Part shown: piece by piece, positions 56,718 to 64,000 of the stretch
Numbering within the stretch: the stretch's first letter is position 1
Layout of the letters: every line of letters starts with the position of its first letter
DNA from: CAYQQO01 sp964420115
Lineage (GTDB): Bacteria > Patescibacteriota > Minisyncoccia > Portnoybacterales > UBA2143
Length of the DNA stretch: 64,000 nt
Reading direction: 5' to 3'
NCBI GenBank assembly: GCA_964420115.1
Contig: CAYQQO010000002.1
Span: 1 to 64,000 of the forward strand
Program-made: the position numbers and the translations under genes
Notes under the pieces: generated by a model
The model's input: the letters and a program-made list of their open reading frames with translations, nothing else
What the model was told of the DNA's origin: nothing
Databases searched by the model: none

Positions 56718-57622
56718 TTTTTTCTCTTAAAATAGATAACCATAATTATGGTTACTATTGCCATGGCAATCAGAATTACCAACCAAGTATAGACATTCTC
56801 CCTGACAATAGGGATGTTATCAAAGATGTTCATCCCAAAAAACCCAACTATAACGCTTAAAGGGAAGGTAATAAAAGAAACAACTGTTAGAATTTTAACA
56901 ATATCGCTTAATTTATAGGAAAGAAGAGAATTATTGGTTTGGTCAATGGAATTTATTAATTCTTGATGATTTTCTAAAACGGTTAAAACGCGGCTGTTGG
57001 AGCCAACAACTTCTTTAACTAAGGGTTTTAGTTCTTGGTTAAAAAAACGAGGTGTTTTTTCTTCTAAAATTTCCAGCACTGTTGCTTGCGGCTTAACAGC
57101 TTTTCTAAAACCAATTAAATCTTTTTTAACCAGAGCAATTTGTGAAAGCATTTCTCTTTCTTTACCCTGAAATACTTTTTTTTCAATTTTATCAATCCTT
57201 TCTGAAATTTTATCTAAAAGAGGCAAACGAGCATCAATCAGCCAGTCTAAAAGACCTAAAAGCAAATGCCCATTGCTTTTGAAATGTTGATCGCGGTAAT
57301 ATGTTCTTTTTTTGCAATTATTAAAAAATTCTTCAAGAGCTGGAATTTTGCCGCTGTGGCTGGTGATTAAGGTGTTAGCAGTAATAATAAAATCTAATTC
57401 AACTAATTTTACCCCCTTTTTATCAGAATTAAGAATAGGGAATTGGAGGACTATAAATAGTTGTCCGGGATACTCTTCAATTTTTGGACGATGAACAGAG
57501 GGCAGAAGCTGGCGGATAATAAAAGGGTGGAGATGAAATCTCTCTTTAATTCCATTAAGATCTCTTTCTTTGGGGTTATTTATATCAATCCAGCTGATCC
57601 CATTATCAATAATTGTTTGCAT
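56708..57622 (-). CDS. corA: CorA family magnesium transporter
   Basis: 304 residues. A large N-terminal cytoplasmic domain (IDINNPKERDLNGIKERFHLHPFIIRQLL), a long central helix (SERIDKIEKKVF), then two C-terminal helices with the Y/F-G-M-N signature (VIVGFFGMNIF) just after the first. It takes up Mg2+ (or Co2+/Ni2+) as a pentamer. It starts the minus-strand pair corA-cysS. Length is normal for the family. Confidence 0.92.
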   Translation of the reverse strand: MQTIIDNGISWIDINNPKERDLNGIKERFHLHPFIIRQLLPSVHRPKIEEYPGQLFIVLQFPILNSDKKGVKLVELDFIITANTLITSHSGKIPALEEFFNNCKKRTYYRDQHFKSNGHLLLGLLDWLIDARLPLLDKISERIDKIEKKVFQGKEREMLSQIALVKKDLIGFRKAVKPQATVLEILEEKTPRFFNQELKPLVKEVVGSNSRVLTVLENHQELINSIDQTNNSLLSYKLSDIVKILTVVSFITFPLSVIVGFFGMNIFDNIPIVRENVYTWLVILIAMAIVTIIMVIYFKRKKWL

Positions 57623-57762
57623 ATATTTTTCTATTTAGGATCGCCTTAAACGAGCTTTTGCCGCTCAAAGCGCCCTCCTTTAATTAAAATAATATTTTAC
57701 AAATCATTTACATTTTATCATATTTTGAGGAAAAGAGCCAAGTTTGCTGGAAAAATGAAGAA
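57623..57762. other. intergenic stretch, no gene recognised
   Basis: Upstream region of corA on the minus strand, AT-rich. Apart from the corA leader with a possible GGAGG (CGCCCTCCTTT, read on the minus strand) I see no feature. Confidence 0.4.
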
Positions 57763-57794
57763 ATAAAAGAGCCCAAGATATTTTCGTCTTGGGC
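57763..57794 (-). terminator. rho-independent terminator of the multi-HTH gene
   Basis: On the minus strand GCCCAAGA pairs with TCTTGGGC across an eight-base loop, followed by CTCTTTTATTT. It lies 34 bases beyond the stop of the multi-HTH protein gene. Confidence 0.82.
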
Positions 57795-57827
57795 CCAATA
57801 GGGTGCTTTTGGAGAAAGGGCGGATGA

Positions 57828-58736
57828 TTAAAAAGTTTCTTCATGCGGAGAAACTCTTTTGAATCTCATGAGCCTTAATATTCGTCTCCGAGCGCCCACT
57901 GCCTCGCGAGAAATACCCAATTCTCCGGCCAGCTGACGGTCATTCATTTTTTGCCAGTTTGACTTAAGAAACTCCAGTTTATCGCTCGGCCAATAAGGCG
58001 ATTGCCGGGAAAGCCATTTGCCGTGGCAGGACCGACGGCAGAAAAAATACTTCTGCGAAGGCTTGATAAACGACTTGCGCCGCTCAAATGGCTCGCCGCA
58101 GCCAGAACATATTTTTTGAACAACTTCTGGACGGGAGTAAACCAACGCACTATCAATGCCAAGCCGTTCAGCTTGATCCTTAATAGTATAGACAGAAATT
58201 TTCATTTTCTGCGAAAGAGGAGAAGCGCCGTTCTCTTTTTTTAGAGCCGCTTCCAACCACTCTTTATCTGCCAACTCTGGCCTACTATGCCTGTTAGCAT
58301 ACCAAAGAGGACTTTTTTCTTTTGCTCCTCCCAAGTCATTGACCAACTGAGAAACCCGCTCTCTGCTAATACCAAACTGACGCGCTACATCTGTTTGGGT
58401 GAGGCCGCCGTGGGTAAGAATATTTTCCAGCCATTTAGGGTTAATTCGCGCTTTTTTTCTTGTTTTTTTCCGTTTGAGCCCCAAGGATAATCTCCTGTAC
58501 CGCGCTTGGACGCGAGTTAATCCGAGGTGTTGAGCTATTTCGCCATCTCCCATTTTTTGCCAGTTTTCCTTAATAAAGACATCTTCCTTTTTTCTGGAGA
58601 CAGAAGAAGTCTTTTTCATCAAGGCCAGTCCCTTTTTCAGAGCCTGCTCAACTACTTCTTCCGGCGGTAAATCCAGCTTTTCTGAAACAGCTACCGCTTT
58701 CTTATAAAGCTTTTCTTTTACCATAAATCTCGGCAT
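57828..58736 (-). CDS. multi-HTH protein with a zinc finger
   Basis: 302 residues. A 40-residue helical start is followed by repeats: residues 53-88 (ENWQKMGDGEIAQHLGLTRV...) and 258-293 (SNWQKMNDRQLAGELGISRE...) are two copies of the same HTH unit, 205 residues apart. Between them are a sigma-region-4-like HTH (98-135, LTQTDVARQFGISRERVSQL) and a weaker one (160-195). A zinc motif C210-x2-C213 ... C233-x3-C237 sits before the last unit. It should bind extended DNA. An AAAGGAGGT ribosome binding site precedes the ATG. Family not recognised; transcription factor or phage-like DNA-binding protein are both possible. Confidence 0.78.
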   Translation of the reverse strand: MPRFMVKEKLYKKAVAVSEKLDLPPEEVVEQALKKGLALMKKTSSVSRKKEDVFIKENWQKMGDGEIAQHLGLTRVQARYRRLSLGLKRKKTRKKARINPKWLENILTHGGLTQTDVARQFGISRERVSQLVNDLGGAKEKSPLWYANRHSRPELADKEWLEAALKKENGASPLSQKMKISVYTIKDQAERLGIDSALVYSRPEVVQKICSGCGEPFERRKSFIKPSQKYFFCRRSCHGKWLSRQSPYWPSDKLEFLKSNWQKMNDRQLAGELGISREAVGARRRILRLMRFKRVSPHEETF

Positions 58737-58872
58737 TTCTTACCTCCTTTTATATTTTGATGTTAACGAACTTTTAAAAAATTAAGGTATATGCAAACAA
58801 AACGGCGCAGAGTATAATTAAAATTATAGATGGTGAATTATAAATAGTCAAGTTGAAATGAGAAATAACTGT

Positions 58873-58901
58873 TTGACATTGTTTCTAAAAATGATTAAAC
58901 T
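58873..58901 (+). promoter_or_regulatory. promoter of the grpE-hsp20-dnaK group
   Basis: TTGACA at 58873-58878, 17-base spacer, TAAACT at 58896-58901. The grpE ATG at 58910 is eight bases beyond, so the mRNA is likely leaderless. No CIRCE element is seen. Confidence 0.75.
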
Positions 58902-58909
58902 ATTTAAAA

Positions 58910-59395
58910 ATGGCTAAAGAAAAGATTACTTATCAGACAGAAGGAGAAGGGGATAAGAAAGACCAGATTAAAAAATTAAAAAATAAACTGAAAAGCTGTC
59001 AAAAGGAAAAGGAGGAGTATTTAACTCTAGCCCAAAGAGCCAGGGCTGATTTGATCAATTACCGTCGAAGGCAGGAAGAAGCAGTAGAAGAGATGAGAAA
59101 ATATAGTCAAGTAAATTTAATAAGAGAAATTCTTTCTGTTTTAGACAGCTTGGCAATCGCCGGAAAAGAAAACAAAGATGTTTTAAAAATTAAAGAACAA
59201 TTGGAAAAAGTTTTGGCAGATACAGGGGTAAAAGAAATAAAAAGCAGGGGGGAAAAATTTAATCCAGAAATTCACGAAGCGGTTGAACAGGTTAAATCAG
59301 AAGAAAAAGAAGGAATGATTGCAGAAGAAATACAAAAAGGATATTTCTTAAATGGTAAAGTGATAAGGCCGAGCAGAGTTAGAGTGGCCAAGTGA
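58910..59395 (+). CDS. grpE: nucleotide exchange factor GrpE
   Basis: 161 residues. A charged coiled coil (QIKKLKNKLKSCQKEKEEYLTL) leads into AQRARADLINYRRRQEEA, then DSLAIAGKE, and the beta-domain NPEIHEAVEQVKSEEKEGMIAEEIQKGYFLNGKVIRPSRVRVAK. This is the complete GrpE order, though a little shorter than the usual ~190. It releases ADP from DnaK. Lies upstream of hsp20 and dnaK. Confidence 0.95.
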   Translation: MAKEKITYQTEGEGDKKDQIKKLKNKLKSCQKEKEEYLTLAQRARADLINYRRRQEEAVEEMRKYSQVNLIREILSVLDSLAIAGKENKDVLKIKEQLEKVLADTGVKEIKSRGEKFNPEIHEAVEQVKSEEKEGMIAEEIQKGYFLNGKVIRPSRVRVAK

Positions 59396-59433
59396 ATTTT
59401 TTAAATTTTAATTAAATAAAGAGATAAAAAAAA

Positions 59434-59489
59434 CTAACAGTCAAATTACCGAGGGTCGTATAAACGGCCGTAGGAAAATAAGCTGTTAG
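59434..59489 (+). promoter_or_regulatory. structured region before hsp20
   Basis: CTAACAG (59434) pairs with CTGTTAG (59483); inside it GGTCGT and ACGGCC pair over an ATAA loop (59454-59469). It ends 11 bases before the hsp20 ATG and could be a thermosensor or a leader for regulation. Confidence 0.45.
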
Positions 59490-59500
59490 CAAAATATTTT

Positions 59501-59959
59501 ATGCCTATTAAATGGAAACCATTCAGGGATTTAGAAAGATCTTTTCCTGCGCCTAATATGCCTGCGCCTGGCGCGCCCGGACAAGAGGAAGATAACTGGG
59601 TTCCTTTTGTCCCTCATTCCAGGGCGGAGGAGCCGGCTGTTGATATTTATCAGGATAAAAAGAACCTTTATGTTGAAGTTTCTTTAGGCGGCATTAAGCC
59701 GGAAAATGTTGAAGTTTCCGTTGAAGATAATACTCTGACCATTCAAGGAAAAAGCCAAGAAAAAAAAGAAGTTAAAGAAAGAGATTATTTGAAAAGAGAA
59801 ATTGTTAAGGGGAGCTTCCACAGGGTTATCAGGCTCCCGTCGGAAGTAAAAGAAAGCAAGGCCTCTGCTGAAAGTACAGGCGGAATACTGAAAATCACTA
59901 TCCCCAAGACAGACAAACCAGCTGCTGAAACAAAGAAAATCCCTATTAAAATAAAGTAA
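59501..59959 (+). CDS. small heat shock protein (Hsp20/alpha-crystallin)
   Basis: 152 residues. The alpha-crystallin domain (EEPAVDIYQDKKNLYVEVSLGGIKPENVEVSVEDNTLTIQG... FHRVIRLPSEVKESKASAESTGGILKITIPK) is complete, with the C-terminal I-x-I-like PIKIK. An N-terminal arm has a Pro/Ala-rich stretch (FPAPNMPAPGAPGQ). It holds unfolding proteins. It is 105 bases after grpE and 67 before dnaK. Confidence 0.94.
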   Translation: MPIKWKPFRDLERSFPAPNMPAPGAPGQEEDNWVPFVPHSRAEEPAVDIYQDKKNLYVEVSLGGIKPENVEVSVEDNTLTIQGKSQEKKEVKERDYLKREIVKGSFHRVIRLPSEVKESKASAESTGGILKITIPKTDKPAAETKKIPIKIK

Positions 59960-60014
59960 CGGCGGATAATATATAACAGCAATTTACGAAAGCAATTGTT
60001 GTTAGTTATCCGTT
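59958..60014 (+). promoter_or_regulatory. long hairpin before dnaK
   Basis: Outer arms GGATAA (59964) and TTATCC (60006), inner arms AACAGCAATT (59975-59984) and AATTGTTGTT (59994-60003) around a nine-base loop. It starts over the hsp20 stop and ends 12 bases before the dnaK ATG. No T run follows, so it is more likely a leader than a terminator. Confidence 0.5.
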
Positions 60015-60026
60015 GTTTTGTAAATT

Positions 60027-61880
60027 ATGAGTAAAATAATTGGCATTGATTTGGGTACTTCTAATTCAGCCGCTTCTGTTGTTGAAGCGGGCAAACCGAC
60101 AATAATCCCTTCAGCTGAAGGAACGGTTGTCGGCGGAGGCAAGGCCTTCCCTTCGTATATCGCTTTTGACAAAGAAGGAAATTTGTTAGTTGGCGAGCCG
60201 GCCAGAAGACAGGCGGTAACCAACCCGGAAAATACTATTACCGCCTTTAAGAGAAAAATGGGAACAAAAGAAAAAATTTCTTTAGGCGGCAAGGAATATA
60301 CCCCTCAACAGCTTTCCGCTTTTGTTCTGCAAAAAATAAAAAAAGACGCCGAGGCCTATTTAGGCGGAGCGGTCTCCAAGGCGGTTATTACTGTCCCTGC
60401 CTATTTTAACGACTCGCAAAGGCAGGCGACAAAAGACGCCGGCGCTATTGCCGGTCTGGAAGTAGTAAGGATTATTAACGAGCCAACTGCCGCTTCTTTG
60501 GCTTACGGCATTGATAGGGCCGGCCAGGAAGAAAAAATACTTGTTTTTGATTTTGGCGGCGGCACTTTGGATGTGACAATTATGGATTTTGGCGATGGTG
60601 TTTTTGAAGTCAAGGCGACTTCCGGCGACACCCAGCTGGGGGGGACGGATATGGACGAACTTTTAGTTGAATATATTTCTGAAGAATTTAAAAAAGAAAA
60701 CGGGGTTGACATAAAACAAGACAAAACAGCTCTCCAACGCCTGAAAGAGGGAGCTGAAAAAGCAAAAATTGAACTTTCTTCCACTTTAGAAACAGATATA
60801 AATCTCCCTTTTATCAGCGCTGATTCAAGCGGTCCAAAACATTTGGCAATGAAAATTAGCCGGGCCAAGTTGGAAGAACTGGTTAAGCCGATTATTGAAA
60901 AATGCAAGGAGCCATTAGAGCAGGCACTAAAAGACGCCAAAGCAAGCTCTGATGATATCACCAAAATTATTTTAGTCGGCGGGCCGACAAGAATGCCGAC
61001 TGTTCAGAGTTTCGTGGAAGAATACGCCGGCAAAAAAATTGAAAGAGGCATTGATCCAATGGAGTGTGTGGCGATAGGAGCGGCTATCCAGGGAGCAGTT
61101 TTAGGCGGAGAAATGAAAGACGTTCTTTTGCTTGATGTTACTCCCTTAACATTGGGGATTGAAACTTTAGGCCAAGTTATGACACCCTTAATTGAAAGAA
61201 ATACAACCATCCCGGCTTCTAAAAAACAAATCTTTTCAACAGCCGCTGACAACCAGCCCTCTGTGGAAATTCATATCCTTCAGGGGGAAAGGCCGATGGC
61301 CGGAGACAACCGAACGCTCGGCCGCTTTATGCTAGACGGTATCCCTCCCGCGCCAAGAGGAGTGCCGCAAATTGAAGTGACTTTTGACATTGACGCCAAC
61401 GGCATTTTAAATGTCAAAGCTAAAGATAAAGCGACAAACAAAGAGCAGTCAATTACTATTACTGACTCCTCATCCCTTTCTAAAGAAGATATTGAAAAAA
61501 TGAAGCGGGAAGCAGAAGCCCATGCCGAAGAAGACAAAAAGAAAAAAGAATTAATTGAGACGAAAAATCAGGCAGAAACCTTAATTTTTTCAACTGAAAA
61601 AGCATTAAAAGAAGCAGGGGATAAGGTCAAGCCGGAAGATAAAAAGGAAGTAGAAGAAAAATTGGAAGCGCTTAAAAAAACAAAAAACGAAAGCGAAATA
61701 GAGCCGCTTAAGAAAGCAACCGAGGAATTATCGCAGGTGATTCAGAAAATTGGCGCTCAATTATACCAAAAAGTTGAAGAAGAAAAAAAAGAGCAGTCAG
61801 AGCCGGAAATAAAAGGAGAAGATAAGGGTAATAAGGAAAAAACAGTAGAAGGGGAGTACGAAGAGGTAAAGGAGAAATGA
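60027..61880 (+). CDS. dnaK: molecular chaperone DnaK
   Basis: 617 residues. IIGIDLGTSNSAASVVE (phosphate 1), VPAYFNDSQRQATKDAG, ILVFDFGGGTLDVTIMD (phosphate 2), KIILVGGPTRMPTVQSFV, interdomain linker DVLLLDVTPLTLGIE, and the substrate-binding beta-domain and lid all in place. The Glu-rich tail (EKKEQSEPEIKGEDKGNKEK) is common in DnaK. DnaJ is not in the window. It is the last of the grpE-hsp20-dnaK group. Confidence 0.97.
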   Translation: MSKIIGIDLGTSNSAASVVEAGKPTIIPSAEGTVVGGGKAFPSYIAFDKEGNLLVGEPARRQAVTNPENTITAFKRKMGTKEKISLGGKEYTPQQLSAFVLQKIKKDAEAYLGGAVSKAVITVPAYFNDSQRQATKDAGAIAGLEVVRIINEPTAASLAYGIDRAGQEEKILVFDFGGGTLDVTIMDFGDGVFEVKATSGDTQLGGTDMDELLVEYISEEFKKENGVDIKQDKTALQRLKEGAEKAKIELSSTLETDINLPFISADSSGPKHLAMKISRAKLEELVKPIIEKCKEPLEQALKDAKASSDDITKIILVGGPTRMPTVQSFVEEYAGKKIERGIDPMECVAIGAAIQGAVLGGEMKDVLLLDVTPLTLGIETLGQVMTPLIERNTTIPASKKQIFSTAADNQPSVEIHILQGERPMAGDNRTLGRFMLDGIPPAPRGVPQIEVTFDIDANGILNVKAKDKATNKEQSITITDSSSLSKEDIEKMKREAEAHAEEDKKKKELIETKNQAETLIFSTEKALKEAGDKVKPEDKKEVEEKLEALKKTKNESEIEPLKKATEELSQVIQKIGAQLYQKVEEEKKEQSEPEIKGEDKGNKEKTVEGEYEEVKEK

Positions 61881-62446
61881 CATTAACAAAATCGCGGTAT
61901 CAGTGATAATCTTAAATGTGAGAAGCACATAACAATGAAACGGTGGCCTTTTTTTAACGGTGGCCTTTTTTAAGGGAACTCTAAAGATAACCTCTGATAA
62001 TATTGCTAACAAATGGCTGTCTGGCAGGAAACATGCCAGGACATTTTTTGTTGAGAATGCCCTTGGACGTTTCTATCCAAAAAAAACACACTGAAGTGTC
62101 ATTAATGGTTGACGCAATGATTAATATTTTAGATGACTTATTTGATAAACAAATGAACAAACAAAAAAAGGATGTACATTATAGAATTTTTACGGGCTTT
62201 TTCTCTGTGTAACATGCTGTGTAAGATGTATAATCCTATCTCAAGGGCGCAAACTTCAATGGCTCACTATTTTGATGAATTAATTTCTTTGGTGGCTGTG
62301 GAACAAGTGTACGGCAGTAAAATTGCTCAAGAAAAAGATAAAAAAGAAACATTAAGGTGGTTGAGGAACCCTTAGAATAGCATTTTTTCCTTAATTTTTT
62401 GCTGGTCGATTATTATAAAATTTTGGATATTCAAAAGTATTTTTAG
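61881..62446. other. gene-poor stretch with a direct repeat and a possible broken gene
   Basis: About 565 bases with no intact recognisable gene. AACGGTGGCC plus a T run occurs twice in direct orientation (61939-61971), as if one arm of a terminator had been duplicated. Two open frames (62003-62212 and 62172-62375) overlap in different frames; together they may be one helical protein broken by a shift near 62165. No RNA gene was seen. Confidence 0.45.
62003..62375 (+). pseudogene. possible frameshifted helical protein gene
   Basis: The first frame has a helical block (TEVSLMVDAMINILDDLFDK and QMNKQKK) and the second continues with YIIEFLRAFSLCNMLCKMY, RAQTSMAHYFDELISLVAVE and a charged end KDKKETLRWLRNP. 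Both pieces have protein-like composition, and their overlap at 62172-62212 allows joining by a single shift. No family is recognised and no promoter or ribosome binding site is seen, so this stays a low-confidence remnant. Confidence 0.35.
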
Positions 62447-63304
62447 ATGGGAGAAATATTTAGAATAGTTTGGCGAGAATTTATTTACGGTGGCCACTTA
62501 CAATCATTAGGGGCTGCCAGCATTATTTTTGTTTCGGCTATTTTGCTAGAGCTCCCGGTTACTTTAGATTGTTTAATTATTTCTTACTTATTTTTTTACC
62601 CCTTATATTTATATAATCGTTTTAAGGAAATTGATATTGATTTTTTGACCAATCCACACAGATCTAAGCATTTAAGTACTTATCTTAGGTATATCCCCTC
62701 AATTCTTTTACTTAATTTAATATTGGTATTCATTGGTCTTATTTATTTCAGCAATTCAGAAACTTTGCTTTTTGCATTTGTTTTAATTGCTCTTGGTCTG
62801 CTTTATACAACCATATTTAAGGGGCTGACGGAAAAATTATTTCTTTTTAAAAATCTTTATGTTGCTCTTTTTTTTGCGGCTTTGGTTTTTTTCTTTTTAA
62901 TTTATTATAGATATTATTTAGATAATTTTTTGATAGCTAAGGCGGTTATTTTATCGGTTTTTGTGTTCTTTAAAGCTCTAATTATGCAAATTTTCTTTGA
63001 TTTGAAAGATATAGAGAGTGATAGAAAAAAGAGATTACGGACTCTGCCTATTATTATGGGGAAAAAATCCACCCTTAAAATTCTTAAAACATCAACTCTT
63101 TTAGTTGGCATTCTGATTCCCTTTTTATCTTCTGTTTATTTTAATATTCTTCCTTTATTTTTCTTAATGCTTATTTTAACAATCCCATTTAATTTTTATT
63201 CTTTTTATTTATCTAAGAGAAATAAATATAGTGGTTATATTATTGGAAGTGGAGAGTTTGTTTTGTGGTCAATTTTAATTCTAATCGGTAAATTTCTCAT
63301 ATAA
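62447..63304 (+). CDS. UbiA-family membrane prenyltransferase
   Basis: 285 residues, eight or nine helices. The two Asp-rich motifs of the UbiA family are seen as NRFKEIDIDFLTNPHRS (first, altered from NDxxDxxxD) and DLKDIESDRKKRLRTLPIIMG (second, DxxDxxxD kept). Members transfer a prenyl chain to an aromatic or lipid acceptor in membranes. No quinone genes are in the window, so the substrate remains open. It overlaps the sensor-kinase-like gene by one base. Confidence 0.82.
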   Translation: MGEIFRIVWREFIYGGHLQSLGAASIIFVSAILLELPVTLDCLIISYLFFYPLYLYNRFKEIDIDFLTNPHRSKHLSTYLRYIPSILLLNLILVFIGLIYFSNSETLLFAFVLIALGLLYTTIFKGLTEKLFLFKNLYVALFFAALVFFFLIYYRYYLDNFLIAKAVILSVFVFFKALIMQIFFDLKDIESDRKKRLRTLPIIMGKKSTLKILKTSTLLVGILIPFLSSVYFNILPLFFLMLILTIPFNFYSFYLSKRNKYSGYIIGSGEFVLWSILILIGKFLI

Positions 63305-64000
63305 TGGATTTTTCTTTTTTTAATAAACTAATTGTATTTTTAATTGACATCATTGCTGTTTGGATCGGTGTTTTAGTTTGTTCTAGCAAGCCCAGAAAAA
63401 AAATAAATTGGATATTTATATTGATGGTTATTTTGATGCTTTTCTGGGTTAACTTTGCTTTTTTTGCTAGGTTGGTTGGCGCAGCTAACTTTTCTTTATC
63501 TTCTTTATTTCTTAAAATCGCTTGGTTTGTGACGCCTCTCTTCTTTGTTTTTCTATATTTTTTAGTGGTTTATCTCATTGAACAGGAGAAAAAGTACAGG
63601 GTTTTAAGTGTTTTTGTTTCGGTGTTCGGCATTACAGCAACTCTTGTTACGGGATTTAGTAATTTAGTTATTGATGATCTCATATTTATTAATGGTGATT
63701 TGACTATAGCATATGGGAAAGGAATGTTTCCTTTCTTGGGAATAATTTTCTTTTTAATATGTACGACACTTTATCCTTTAATAAGAACATATTTGAAATC
63801 TTCATCAGAAGAAAAGAAGGAAAAGTTGGAATATTTATTGATAGGAATTTTTATATTTTATCTCGGTAATTTTATATTTAATATTTTCTTTCCGATATTT
63901 CTAGGTATATCCCGTTTGTATTATTTTGGTGACTATTCTGCTATATTTTTAATAGGTCTGACTGGTTATGCGATCACTAAAAAACAACTTTTTGGAATAA
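63304..64000 (+). CDS. 7TM N-terminal sensor region of a probable histidine kinase (3' partial)
   Basis: An open frame from ATG 63304 to the window end (232 codons, continuing). It has seven predicted helices: FNKLIVFLIDIIAVWIGVLV, WIFILMVILMLFWVNFAFFA, IAWFVTPLFFVFLYFLVVYL, FVSVFGITATLVTG, FLGIIFFLICTTLYPLIR, LLIGIFIFYLGNFIFN and YSAIFLIGLTGYAI. Then KKQLFGI at the end is the usual exit before a PAS or HisKA domain. This is the N-terminal 7TM unit of a sensor histidine kinase; the catalytic part lies outside. Start overlaps the UbiA stop by one base (TAATG). Confidence 0.75.
   Translation, partial: MDFSFFNKLIVFLIDIIAVWIGVLVCSSKPRKKINWIFILMVILMLFWVNFAFFARLVGAANFSLSSLFLKIAWFVTPLFFVFLYFLVVYLIEQEKKYRVLSVFVSVFGITATLVTGFSNLVIDDLIFINGDLTIAYGKGMFPFLGIIFFLICTTLYPLIRTYLKSSSEEKKEKLEYLLIGIFIFYLGNFIFNIFFPIFLGISRLYYFGDYSAIFLIGLTGYAITKKQLFGI

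Noticed and set aside
60503..61537. Minus-strand frames inside dnaK
   Set aside because: Antisense to highly conserved DnaK blocks; no start signals.
1..64000. UGA-recoding (genetic code 25) lineage
   Set aside because: TGA ends intact genes here (phosphomannomutase, ftsI, rpsB) and is not found inside conserved domains, so the standard bacterial code is used.

Overview
The window is an AT-rich chromosomal segment of a streamlined bacterium that looks like a member of the Candidate Phyla Radiation (Patescibacteria, most like Parcubacteria). The evidence is the set of shortened core proteins (a 149-residue EF-Ts, a 247-residue RF1, UvrB and UvrC without their UVR contacts), the many very small membrane or zinc-ribbon proteins typical of that group, widely scattered housekeeping genes, and standard stop codon use (TGA, TAG and TAA all end intact genes, so this is not the UGA=Gly code). 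The assignment is inferred from gene content only.

Layout. 0-1.3 kb: end of an ABC-2 exporter (ATPase tail plus permease). 1.3-4.8 kb: a thiol and electron-transfer block (double [4Fe-4S] ferredoxin, a Cys-containing substrate-binding-like protein, glutaredoxin, an AhpF-like flavoprotein reductase, and a secreted thioredoxin-DsbD fusion) with a perfect palindromic operator in front of the glutaredoxin. 4.8-10.4 kb: an accessory, decaying region with envelope-anchored proteins (VTT/DedA-like, Gmad2, DUF192), a small HTH protein, a zinc ribbon and several broken small membrane genes. 10.5-16.9 kb: undecaprenyl-PP phosphatase, then the uvrB-uvrA-uvrC repair operon. 17-20.2 kb: small membrane genes, a TreT-like glycosyltransferase and a dead HlyD-like adaptor. 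20.4-27.6 kb: membrane pyrophosphatase, ZIP transporter, family-4 uracil-DNA glycosylase, mnmA, a frameshifted second thioredoxin-DsbD fusion, and phosphomannomutase.

27.6-39.6 kb is translation-rich: trpS, prfA and rpmE (minus strand), a tiny basic protein under a consensus promoter, rpsB-tsf, a tRNA-Thr/Tyr/Thr - rpmG - mazG-like - tRNA-Trp block that resembles the ancestral tuf/rpmG/secE neighbourhood with tuf and secE missing, an ECF-like sigma factor, a DUF218-like protein, uppS, pcm-like, mltG, DJ-1/PfpI, and an L10-leader-controlled rplJ-rplL. 39.6-46.1 kb: membrane proteins and the start of the dcw division/cell-wall cluster (mraZ-rsmH-ftsL-ftsI-murF) behind a consensus promoter with a tandem repeat that looks like the MraZ operator. 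46-53.3 kb: an EF-Tu domain-2-like protein, a secreted protein, a broken gene, a Ca2+-type P-ATPase with a Ca2+/cation antiporter, rmuC and rplU. 53.2-58.7 kb (minus): recR, dnaB, cysS, corA and an unusual multi-HTH/zinc protein. 58.9-61.9 kb: grpE-hsp20-dnaK chaperones. 61.9-64 kb: a gene-poor stretch, a UbiA-family prenyltransferase, and the start of a 7TM sensor kinase-like gene running off the end.

Two themes stand out. First, roughly nine small or surface-associated genes are interrupted by stops or single-base shifts while every essential gene is intact, which points to real decay rather than uniformly poor sequence. Second, many genes have a -10 box only 6-12 bases before the start codon and no Shine-Dalgarno, suggesting leaderless mRNAs. 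No CRISPR array, insertion sequence, prophage or rRNA gene was seen.
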